Part shown: in pieces, positions 13,268 through 24,100 of the stretch
Numbering within the stretch: position 1 is the first letter of the stretch
How the letters are laid out: each line of letters starts with the position of its first letter
The notes under the pieces: generated by a model
Told to the model about the DNA's origin: nothing
Databases searched by the model: none
The model's input: the letters and a program-made list of their open reading frames with translations, nothing else
Position numbers and translations under genes: made by a program
Origin: Nymphaea colorata
Taxonomy: Eukaryota; Streptophyta; Magnoliopsida; Nymphaeales; Nymphaeaceae
DNA length: 64,000 bases
Assembly (NCBI RefSeq): GCF_008831285.2
Contig: NC_045149.1
Location: 5,071,500 to 5,135,499, forward strand
Reading direction: 5' to 3'

Positions 13268-15689
13268 TGTAACACTTCAACGACACACAACTAAACACAA
13301 AAAAGAAATAGATACATAGTTCTTTCTCTCGTGTATAGCAGAAACAAAACAATCACACACTTATGTGGTTCGCATAGGCCTTATCTATCTATTGCATACA
13401 GATAACCTATGTGCGTAAGTGCCCTATGTGCGTAATTAGTGCATGACACGATCTATCCTAGCAGTTAATATTGCTAATGAGAAACACCTATTAATGAAAA
13501 CATTATTTTATATATTTGTTGGAGAGCCATGGCTCTCAAGTGTTAGTCTCAAAGACCATAAAGCTGTATAAGTATGTACAAACAAAAGTGTATAAGAAAA
13601 ATGTATATGATATTGTCGCATTACTTCACAGCAATCCCTCATCCTTTCAGCCACTTGATCAACGAGCATCATCCATATAGTGAGATGAAGGCAGATAGTC
13701 ATAGCATCAACACAACCACTAAGTATAATGAAAATCATCACACGATTTCTAATATACCATTTGAGTGTAGAGTGTATGTATTGTATTGATTGCTAAAATA
13801 ATCATGAGTGAGTATCATTATTGGAAAGATCACTCTAGTACTAGTGGGTCGTAGTTCAAAAGGTTCACTGAATTTGGTTTGTCAATTTCTTCGGCATTCC
13901 AATGAATCTGAGTCACACAAAACCCAATCACATTGGTGATAATAAAAAAAGCAGATAAATGAATGAATGAATAATTGAATAAATAAACAAAGAATTTAGA
14001 ATCTCATGAATTTTTATGATGCATACACACATACCCACCTGAGTAAGGTTATATGATGCCACCTAACTCGTTGGTATATTTAGGGTGGACTGTTGCGTAG
14101 CTTACAGTTCCAAATACTAAGTCACCGAGAATATTGACATAGTTTGGGGGTAACTACTACTATGACTCACATCTCACTACCTCACGATGGGGATGCGCTC
14201 CTCTAAGTAGCCCGGTAATAAAGGTTCTGCATACGGGTCCTCTAACCCTTGCATCACCCAACCCAGCTCATTTTATGTTTTATAGTTTGGTTCTATTCCT
14301 TATAGTCGCAACATGTGCCAATCTTGAACTTTTCATTTTCGGTATACTTTGCCGCTCTCGAACTTTCCCTTTATACTATTAACACATAATTATAAAACCG
14401 GCCTCATGCTTCATGTTGACTCTAGGTAGTCAAGAGCTAGTAGACCAAGATCTACTAGCAATCATGACCGATTAAAGCTACCTGGGTCTCACGGCGTAGC
14501 TTAGCCCATTGTCAAGTTTCATGATACTACAAACCGGTGCACAATTCAGCATAGATTTCAATGTATCTTTGACAATTAAGTCAAGTGAACACTGATGGCA
14601 CAGTCTGTTTGTTCTTTGTATGCTCTATACACAAAACGAGGGGGGTTCAAGATTTCTAATAAAAACTCAGAAGCATCTCGTTTACTACTGATTTTTTGGA
14701 TTCCGATCCATCAGAATAATGAAGAATAGCTTCAAAGTGCAGCAAAAGATATGTAATTAAATTTTCTATGGTAAATAATAAAAAATTTTACATGTAATAA
14801 AAAAATTTGCAATAACTTTCATTATACCTGATATTTTGGTAAAATCTTTACTCCAGGTGATTACAATGCATGAGATAAAAGATTCAACAAAGTTTTGTTG
14901 CCTACAGGTACTTTCTCTCTCCTCTATTCTCTCTCTCTCTACTCTCTCTTTCTCTTCTTCTCCCTCTTCTTTTTCTTTCTTCTTGTACCTCTCTTTTTCT
15001 CGTCCCCTTTCTTTCTCTTCTTTTCTCTCTTCCTCCTCTCCTTCCTCTTTCTCCTCTCCTCTTTTTCTCCCCCTTTCCTCTTCCTCATGTTGGATCCCAA
15101 GGGGGGAACACTTATTTATAATCAAAAGTTATTATTTTTTGATCACTTATTGTATTATACTTTATATGATTGTATCTTGAGGAGGTTTAGAAAAACAATA
15201 ATATATTTTGAAGAGGTTTGTTCAATTAATTAGAATTAAATGATTAGTTTCCGTTTCAGTTTAACTTAATGTTTAATCTTGGTTTAAGAGTTATAATATA
15301 TAACTAATTGGGTACTTAAGCTCTTAAACCATCATTAGCTAAACTTACTCATCATTAACATGATTTAATTTCCCTTAGCTAATTACTAATCTATCCTTAT
15401 CATGATTGAATTTTACAAGTTTACCATTGATCAATGACCATCTCTGTTCATGAACTATTTTAGTCTCTTAATTTGATTGCGAATTTCGTAACCATCATAT
15501 TATCCATTTTTTATCTCGTTCAAGACACAAGAAAGACTAGGTATTAAACTTTTTATATATATTACTAGTTTCTTTATATATATTACTAGTTTCAAATTCT
15601 ATGTCATGTGTTAGCAATACTCACACACAAACACAGTATGGTTCAGAACTAAATCAGAAAGTGTTTATGCCAAGACCGTATATGTTACA
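13268..15689 (-). repeat. 5' LTR of gypsy 1
   Basis: A 2.4-kb LTR, TGTAACACTTC at the left and ATATGTTACA at the right on the plus strand. It matches 5,020-6,070 and 10,190-11,427 in order. A deletion of about 0.5 kb relative to the other LTR lies near 14,400. A CT-rich block (14,910-15,080) and a TATA-like box on the minus strand (ATTATAAATAAG near 15,115) fall at the same relative place as in the other LTR. Confidence 0.82.
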
Positions 15690-16250
15690 CAGGGTGCCTG
15701 CGCGATGCTACAAACACCCTCCCCCCAACCTTTCACGCTCTCCCCTTAAGTAACAGCTCAAGTTCCTTCTCATTAAAGACCCTGACGAGGAAATCACCCT
15801 TTCCAAGCAAGGTTACACGAGGAGCCATTACCCCCCTCCATAAATCAGAGATAAGCTTGGAGATGTTTCCACTTGCAGCAGAGCAGAGAACCTGAACGAA
15901 CTAGTCATGTCCTTGAAGTCTTCCTCCGTGACAATAATCCTGGGCCTGTCGTCACCCTGCACCACCGTCAGGGGCGGAACTTCTTCCTGTTGGTGCTCCT
16001 TACGACCAGCCACAGGATCCGCCCATGATCCCTGCTTGCTATTCTCTTCGCATTGTTTTCCTTCCACCGTAGGTTCCGGCGATTGCACATCCTTGGCTTC
16101 GCCCAAAACCCCATTCTCACCACCGCCTCTTTCCATCACTCTGAAAGATACGTCAGACGCCAGGTCTCTTCCCCAAGGACTCGTTCTTCGATTCCCATGC
16201 TAGGGTGAAGCCCCGGCGAGCGATGGGACGCTCCGACGCTCTCCATAGGC
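15690..16250 (-). pseudogene. LINE A, upstream part: start of ORF1 (DUF4283-like)
   Basis: Minus-strand frame from about 16,139, beginning MMERGGGENG. A Pro/Glu/Gln-rich leader is followed by a DUF4283-like start (IIVTEEDFKDMTSSFRFSAL). After a small frame change near 15,828 it continues with MAPRVTLLGKGDFLVRVF, ELELLLKGRA, a stop where the family usually has Trp, and KVGGRVFVASRRHP. This is the part of ORF1 missing from the remnant at 3,440-5,003, so the two are halves of one LINE split by gypsy 1. In the family ORF1 is an RNA-binding protein. The DNA here is clearly more GC-rich than the inserted element beside it. Confidence 0.72.
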
Positions 16251-16460
16251 CGTGCGCCAGTCCACTTCACAGTTTACGTATACTTGATGCTAGCATAGTG
16301 ATAGGGATTACAAATGAATTGACATCTGGATATAAGAACTACTTGTTGTGTCTTCTATTGGATGTCTTGTGACGAATCAACACCTGCTCCTATTAAGATG
16401 TACTTCAATAGCATATCTAACTGTCAACCTTCAAATGTCTTCCCTACAATGTATTACAGG

Positions 16461-16894
16461 TAGAGGTGAACAATGAGTTGAGCTACTTGAGCTTGAGCTC
16501 GACTCGTTAAAACTCGAAAAGAATTTGAGCTCAGTCATTTGCTTAACGAGTCGAGTTTATGAGTCGACTCATTTAAATAAATGAATTGAATTCCAGCACA
16601 ACACATAACTGTCCAATAGAGTTCAAGCCTTAATTAAGTCGATACATTTAAACGAGTTTATGAGTTTGTCGAGCCTTAACCGAGTCGAGACGATGAATAT
16701 CAATCCTATTCAAACGAGTTTGTCGAGCTTTAATCGAGTTGAGCTCGAACTCAACACATAGCTGTCGGATCGACCTCGAGTTGCTTCCGTTGAGTTATTC
16801 TCGAGGTCGAGCCTAGTCAAGCTCAAGTTTTATTAGTCGAGCCGAGTTCAAGCTGACTGAACTTGGGCTCGACTCGGCTCATATTCACCCCCTA
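16461..16894. mobile_element. hAT-like MITE with GAGCTCGA-type internal repeats
   Basis: A 434-bp element with imperfect terminal inverted repeats (TAGAGGTGAACAATGAG at the left; TAGGGGGTGAATATGAG as the reverse complement of the right end). An 8-bp target duplication with one mismatch flanks it (ATTACAGG and ATTACAAG). The interior is full of degenerate palindromic GAGCTCGAGTT / AACTCGAGCTC units. It has no coding capacity. The 8-bp duplication points to the hAT superfamily, but no transposase is here to confirm that. Confidence 0.75.
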
Positions 16895-18112
16895 ATTACA
16901 AGTATCATGAGCACCTGTCATCGCATGTGAAGTTAATAAATTTCTACCAAAGGCTTTATGTACCTTACGTTTTTGTGTCGTTTACTAGCAAGTTGTCACT
17001 AGAGGTCAGATGTTTCAAGGGGATCGAACGGAACAGGGGGATTGACAGAAGTCAAAGTAATTAAACAAGCAATGGATTTCTTGAAATAAAGATGGCATAT
17101 GCGAAAATCAGCTAGGGGTATACTTAAAAACATGTTTTTTTATTGTAAAAATAAGCCAAGGGCATTTTTGAATTGTCCATTTTTATTTGCTGCATCATCA
17201 CCCGAACTTATGGGCATTTACCAAATGCCGTCTTCTTATTTGTTGGCAATCAACATCTTAACATTCAACTTGGTAGATTGACTATGCACCTATTTTTTAT
17301 GATTGGGCAAGTTTATATTCAAGAAACCTTTTTTTGAAGAATAAATTAAACAAGATGTGCAACTTAACTTTAGTTAAACTAAGGGCATCAATTTTAGGTG
17401 TTTTCTGAAAATTTCTATCAAAAGTTAGTACCTATTCATTAACTCAAAAGTTGAACAATGATTTGTAATTCACTAGAAGGTACTTTGTTATTTGCTCAAA
17501 GGTATAATGGTAGCTCGTAATTTGTCAAATAGCCATCAAAGACAACTCATTGTTTCACATTATATCGGAATCTTGTGGCATGGGTACTAAGGGTGCACAA
17601 CAAGTGAAGGAACTTGGTTGACTTGACTTCCACTTGTAAAAGATCAGTTGAACTCAAACACAACTCGTTTATTAAATAAGTCAGATTTTGAAGCCAATAA
17701 ACAAACTTTACATATTAAATGTGTTGAGATCCAGCCGACGGTTAAACTCCACAAATTTAATGAGTTTGGCCCAAGTTGTATATACTACTGTGTTGAAGTG
17801 TTCAAAGTATCGTTTCAGAACCCATTGTGCTCAATTTTTTATGCTTAGCTCGGCTGGGCTTTAGCTTTGAGCTAAATTGAGTTTGAGTTATTCAGCTATG
17901 ACTCGAACCTCCCCAGCCAGCTCGGCTCGAAGCCTGCACACCGACTTGGGGACATATCTGACATTAGATTCGAGGGTACAAAAGCTTCAAAATTTGCCTC
18001 AGATTTTTTGCGCAAAGCGATATGGACCGATATCTGTTGCTACCCTTTTGTGTGTTCACGGTGGACTAGCTGATGGTGATTCCAGGAAAAGAGAAACAAG
18101 AAAACAGAGATA
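16895..18112. other. Upstream region of SIG6; no separate gene seen
   Basis: About 1.2 kb between the MITE and the SIG6 leader. No open frame shows a conserved domain. Between about 17,590 and 17,935 there are scattered GAGCTAAATTGAG / GGCTCGAAG-type stretches, like those inside the upstream MITE, so a decayed relative may be present, but I could not match its ends. The SIG6 promoter presumably lies here, but I see no unambiguous TATA box or other element. Confidence 0.4.
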
Positions 18113-18145
18113 ATGCAGGTGCTCGATGCCGCCATGGAAGTGTAG
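18113..18145 (+). promoter_or_regulatory. Short in-frame uORF in the SIG6 leader
   Basis: A ten-codon upstream ORF (MQVLDAAMEV, stop TAG at 18,143) ends 30 nt before the SIG6 start codon and is in the same frame. The stop makes 18,176 the first usable in-frame ATG. An earlier out-of-frame ATG at 18,073 would overlap the start if the transcript began that far upstream. The effect on translation is inferred from position only. Confidence 0.4.
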
Positions 18146-18175
18146 AGAAGGCCTTAGACAGCGAGCTCATCAGAA

Positions 18176-21100
18176 ATGGAGGCCGCCAATCGATTATGCT
18201 CCCAGTCGTTCCTTACCTCCAGTGCTTATCTCAAAGCCAACCACCCTGCTCTTCCTTGTCCTACTTCAGGTTGGTTTTGGTTCTTGTTGTCCTTCTACTA
18301 AAAATTTGCATCCGTCTCCTTCTTTGCGGGACTTGGGCGTCGGGAGGTTTCTTAAGAAGGAAAGCAACGGTGAAAATATGGGTCAGTTGGTCTGTTTTGG
18401 TGTTCTTGAGGAAGTTGTAAAGTAGAATTGAATTTCGTATTTTGTATATCCTTTCCCTTCGCTCCATCCAAGCATTATAAACATAGTGTTAGTTTCTTGT
18501 TGGCATCAGCTGTGTTCTGATGGTCTTGGTTATATATGAGACATCCAAATGCTCGGTGGTAGTATGAAGATCAGAAACCGACAGAACAGAAGTGAAGTTT
18601 CTTCTGGGTTCAGGTCATGGAAGATGCTGGACGTAGGAGAGGATAGTTGGTCTCTAGAGTTTGTGTGTCCAAAACTAGGAAATCATGATTAATGGAAGAT
18701 GAGGAAGAATATGTGCTCTGGTAACAGAGTAGTCTTCTATTGCAGGACCTGCTATTACTTTACCATTTTGAATGACAAGATGTTTAATGGATTTTAGGGT
18801 ACGCACTCCAATAATAACCTTTGCTGTCTCACTGAATTACCTTTTCTTTTTTTTCTCCTTTATTGCAGAAAGTCATTGATAAACAACGTTCATTCGGATT
18901 TTCTGAAACTTCTGTTAGCATCCTTGATTTATGCCAATCTGAACTGGTATTTTTGTCACTTCCGCAAAATCGTTCTTAACATCACGCCTGTTCATTTATG
19001 CTACACAGTGTTATTGTTTCATGAACGCACTCCTCTGGTGGTGCGCGCCATGTCAACTACATCAACGCTCTGCCATTTTCCTGCATCAGTCCTTTTACAA
19101 GAACAGCGGGATGATACTAGGCATTCTCTTCATATTGCTAGGGATGATAGAACGTCCGAGGTAAGCTCTCTCTCTCTCTTCAGACTATAGTCTACGAAAG
19201 TGCTGACCAGATGCTGTATGACCGGTACCAAACGAGGCTTTGGGTTATTTGTGTTATTGAGAAAAAAAAGGGTGCCGGGATGTGACTGCCCCACATGACC
19301 CTGTGAAACAGAGAGTCACAATGGAGACCTAATTGCGGATATATCTACACCTACGGAAATACATGCAGTGCATAATATGTAAATGTGGGAGCACCTAAAA
19401 TAGTGCCTTGATCTACTGTCTTTGGCTATTGGGACAACGAGCATTTTGAAGTGTCAATTATACATAGCTGAGTGGGTTGTTAGGTGGATAAATCAGCCAC
19501 TTATTTTTTGGCTATACATTATGTTCTTCTGTTCAGGATAGTTCAAGCTTTTCATTTTCTTGTTCATATTTCATTTCTTAATTTTTCAAGACATTATGTT
19601 ATAGTTTTAGAATTGGTGGGAGCAGAAGATTTTCTCTGTGGGTGGTGCTTACTTGTAGCAAAAGGTGTTAAATGCCAATTCTGTTTCTGTCGGGCACACC
19701 ATGGGCACACCATCTATATGTTACTCATGGAATGGTTTTGTATGTTTAATGCACTCACAGACCAGCACAAAAGTTCTAGCTGCCATCCTTATGGGGCTTA
19801 AAGACAGAGGTGGATCATGTGGTTCAAGCCATTTCATTTTTATAGCTCATGTAGAAACCTTGATTTAGGTTGTTAGCTCATATCGTGGTCCTTTTTTTTT
19901 TAATGTTGTGTTTCACTTTATTATTGAAATTATACTGCATATAGGGTATTCTATAGCTCCTAAGTCACATGGGTACAGGTACGGTTTCGGTACTGGTACA
20001 GAGATACGGGTATGGACACGACAACTTTAAAAAATATGGGTACAAGGGATATGGTAGAATGTATGTATGTATATATGCAAAATAATACAAAAAAATAAAA
20101 ATGAAAGCAACGTTTTAATAAACTAATGATACAAATAAAAAATATATGTTAATGAACAGTAACTCTAAGAATAGAATGAAAAGTAAGGAGGAAAAAATTA
20201 AATCAAGGTAAAATTAAGCAGTTTGGATCTAAAGGTACCCAAGTGTGTCCAAGTACCCATTTTGGGTATGGGTACGACAACACGGGTACGTGGACCTTAC
20301 TGAAGTACCCATGTGGCTTAGTATAGCTTCTAATGGTAGGATGAAAGAATTCCTTATCCTGCTGTCATGTTGTAAGGACTGTCTCGGAGATAACTTTGCT
20401 ACACTGTGCATGGGGAATAATGACATACTCATAATAGTATATTCATATGTAATCTTTAATGCCCATGAAACCTAGATCAAGCCTAACTGCAGCCAATTTT
20501 TCTAGACAGAAAAGCTGCCTACTCCTAATCAATCTTTTGCGAAATAGGTGGATCAGTTTTCTAACTTTCCTTTTCATTGCTAAATCCCATTGAGTATGTT
20601 AGTGAAAAGGGTTATCAAACACCCTAAATCCATCAAATTTCTGCAAAACAAAAGGCTTGCATCATTTATCTGATGCAGTCAAACACATAATGAGATGCAC
20701 ATACTAGTGACAGTTAACAAGAGATAGAGTTCACATTAGGTTTGTTCCATAGTCACAAATAATGTCGAGTTTTAAACGGCGAGGTTTTTCTCGATTATAA
20801 TACAACGATCTTGAAAAAATCAGAAAAAATACAGTAAATTTTTAAAAATTTTAAAAAACTAAAAATGGAGGAAAAATAAAATAAGTGAGAAACTAATAAC
20901 ACCAACATCAAAAGATAAGTAGATTGCAACAAATAAAAAATAGAAAAAAAAACTTTTTGGCATTAAAAAAACTAAAAAAATGCAAAAAGTGAAAAAACGT
21001 GTTAAATAATGCTTTTTTTTTTCGTTTTCAACGTTTTTTTTTAAAAAAAAGAACACTTTTCTTAAAGTTTTAAACGGCCATTTAATTTATCGCGTTTTGT

Positions 21101-24100
21101 TTCGAAAAAAGCGCGTTTTCTGTGACTGGAACTTTGTTCATGGATTCCAACTCAAATGCTTTCTCAGGTACTTAGTTGATCCATGTTTTCCTTCATTTAT
21201 TTTTTCATATCTGCTCATCTGCTTCTTAGTAGATGTGGCAGTTATCTCACTATGCAGGCCTACTGCTTAAATGATATTTGTTGGAGTCTTAGGTGAAACT
21301 ATATTGAGGATATGATCCATGGGAAATGAAGTTCACATGAAGAAGCATGTATTTGTTGGCAAAAGTTGTTCATAACTAACATCTCTGTAGTCAACGAACC
21401 TGAGGTATAACTAGTTTCTAATTGGCAAATGTGGAATATTTCACCTGAAGCTATGAAAAGCCAGTCAAATCTGAAGGAGATGAACATTTTTTTTTTCACT
21501 TAATCTGTTGGATCAGAGACTGTGTATAGTATAGCTTCCCGAGTCTAATGGGCGAATCCTGTATGTCAATCAGCATACTTAGAAATTTTACCTTTTAATG
21601 CCTTCTGTTTTGGTTTGGATATGTGATTGGCACATTTTTGGACATTGAATGAGCTGTATTGAACAGTCTAATTCATAAAATGCAGCTTTAGTTTATTCAC
21701 AATCTGAGGCTCTTTTTTTCTCTTTAGCTGAAGACAATGATCGATAATGAGGCATTAGCTCTAACGAATTATAGCGCTCTTGATCAATACTTGAAAGACT
21801 TTGAGCGCCAACTGCTTTATGGGCCGGTTTTTTGGAACATGTAAGATGCTTATTCCCTTCTTTTCCTTCACAGCTCACACCTGTTCCCCCAATTTTTCTA
21901 TGTTATTTTTTATGGTTCTACAGTTTATTTCTTGCCTTCTGTTTGTGTAGAACATTATCCTCTAGTGCAGAGGTCCTGCCTGTGGAAACTGGGGCACGAA
22001 TGACAGATAATGATGTGTGCCATAATGAAAGCACAAAGAAGCAGCAAAGTTTTGATGCTGTAACACCATGGGATGTGTTAACACTTGCAAAACAGGCAGT
22101 GGTGGCTTCCAAAGAAGCTGCATCTTTATTGTCAGATTCTAGGAACCTAGCCACTGATTTTGAAGAGCTACATTCACCAGGGTCTGCTTCTCAACTGTTT
22201 GATCTTCTTTGAGTGTACATATCAATTTATTATATTCTTTTGATTTATTTCTTGTTTATTTTGGTGTAAAACTTAGTCTGATGAGGGAAGAATTTGTTGA
22301 TGAGAATTGCCTAGAAGAGATAACCGTAAGGTCAAACAAGCATTTGGAGAGGAAAGCAAAGAGACAGAAGTTGCCCAAAAAGGCAAAGGACCTTCAAGCC
22401 ATTCCTTCACAAGTTCCAGATAAGAACCGGAGAGTCAATCTCAAAAGCTTTGATCCTGAGGATCCTCTCAGGTTATTCTTGTCAGGTCCTGAAACAACGG
22501 AGCTTTTGACAGCAAAAGAAGAAGAAAAGCACTTTTCCCAAGTTCAGGCATGTTTGCTTTTCATAGGAAGGTCTATAGATTGTTACTCCATGAGCGAGAT
22601 TCTGACATAAGTTGCTCAACGCTATTGCAGGATCTTATGAAACTTGAGGAATTAAAACAGCAGCTGCACTTGCAGTCCGGTCGTGTGCCAACATTAGTTG
22701 AATGGGCTGAAGCTGTTGGCACAAGCTGCCATGTTCTGCAGTCACGCCTTCATTTGGGGATGAAGAGTAGAGATAAAATGATTTATGCTAACCTCCGTTT
22801 GGTGGTTTATATTGCTAAAAGTTACCAAGGCATGGGAATTAGCTTGCAAGATTTGCTTCAGGTACTATTGAGAAATGAGAAATCTTCCTGCTGTATATGT
22901 TACCATCAACAGTTTAGTTACATCCTTGTGATAGGTAGCTTTGCAAACAATTGATGCCCTGAGCTATCCTAAACACTCTAAAATGCGGTACTTGTGTTTT
23001 CTTGCATAATGCAAACAGCATGTTCTCACCATCACTAATGAGAAGTTTTCATATATAGTTTGTAATGTTTTTTCTGCAATATGAGGATCAGATTTTTTTG
23101 TCACTCTAAAACACATTTAAGCATGAAAATTCCTCATCTCAGCATGCTCTGTTTTAATAAACTACTAGCAAAAAATTAATTATCAGTTCAGATTATGCAA
23201 ACCCTTTTTATTTTTTTGTCTTTTATAGGTGTTGGAACTGCACTGAGTTTATGTGCCTGTACACCTAAGCACACATGCGTGCATGTTTTTCTGTGTTTGG
23301 TGTCTTCATAGTTCATACATGAGCATGTATATATATATATATATATTATGACGTGTCATGTACTATGCATGTTATATGTATATGAGTGCCAAAATGTCAT
23401 TAATAGTTGAAATGACTTAGTTCTACATATCTTAACAAAATTGACCATATAATTGTATATTTGCATCTTTTGAAAATCTATGGGAGTTTGACATCCTTCT
23501 TATTTGTGCAAAATATCATATCAGACAAAGAATCTTGTTCTGAGCTGAAATCTCATTATTGTGTCTGTGTGTGTTTGTACTTTGTACAGCGTGCTTTTGT
23601 CTAACATGAATGATATCCTTTGTCATTTTGGGTCTTCATCTGCTTGACACATTGGTTTAATAGAACAATTATTTTTTGCAATATCGTACACCTGTCACTT
23701 GATCTGTTTAAAATAATTTATGGTTTCTGATTTTTTCTAAAAGGCTGAAAGACATTTTGCTTTTTTTTTTAATTGTAAATAAGATGACGTCTGTTCTTGC
23801 AGGCAGGAAGTATGGGCCTTATAAGAAGTTTAGAGAAGTTTAATCCCAGATGTGGTTGTCGATTTTCAACATATGCATACTGGTGGATACGCCAATCAAT
23901 TAGAAGGGCTATATTTCAGAATTCAAGGACCATAAGAATACCGGTATAACCCTTTTTGCAATTGCAATCATTTGTGACATATTTGCGTAGGTGTCTTCGT
24001 GAAAAAATAACCTGAAACCTGGAAAATTTCTAGTGATTGAAGAAGAAAAACAGTTCTTAGGTATTTTAATTCTTTTGTTCAAAAATGAGATTTTTTTGCC

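Larger units (their letters stand above)
5003..15689 (-). mobile_element. Gypsy 1: gag-only Ty3/gypsy element inserted in LINE A
   Basis: Minus-strand LTR retrotransposon with two related long LTRs around an internal region of only 1.84 kb (11,428-13,267). On the minus strand the LTRs start TGTAACA and end GTTACA. A primer binding site (TGGTATCAGAGC, initiator-Met type) lies 5 nt from the 5' LTR. A purine tract (AAGGGGGTAAGAAT) abuts the 3' LTR. Only a broken gag is left, with no protease, reverse transcriptase or integrase, so this copy could not move alone. The LTRs differ at many places and by large indels, so it is old. Long LTRs and this primer site fit several gypsy lineages; I do not assign one. 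The two flanks together rebuild a LINE ORF1 order, which shows the insertion site. No clean target duplication was seen because the left end is eroded into a poly-T run. Confidence 0.82.

Noticed and set aside
17590-17935. Possible second copy of the GAGCTCGA-type MITE upstream of SIG6
   Set aside because: Internal likeness is visible, but I could not find matching inverted ends or a target duplication.
22542-22547. GT donor alternative for SIG6 intron 5 (CAA|GTTCAG)
   Set aside because: It keeps the frame but removes two residues from a stretch whose length is fixed in SIG6 relatives. The GC donor fits better.
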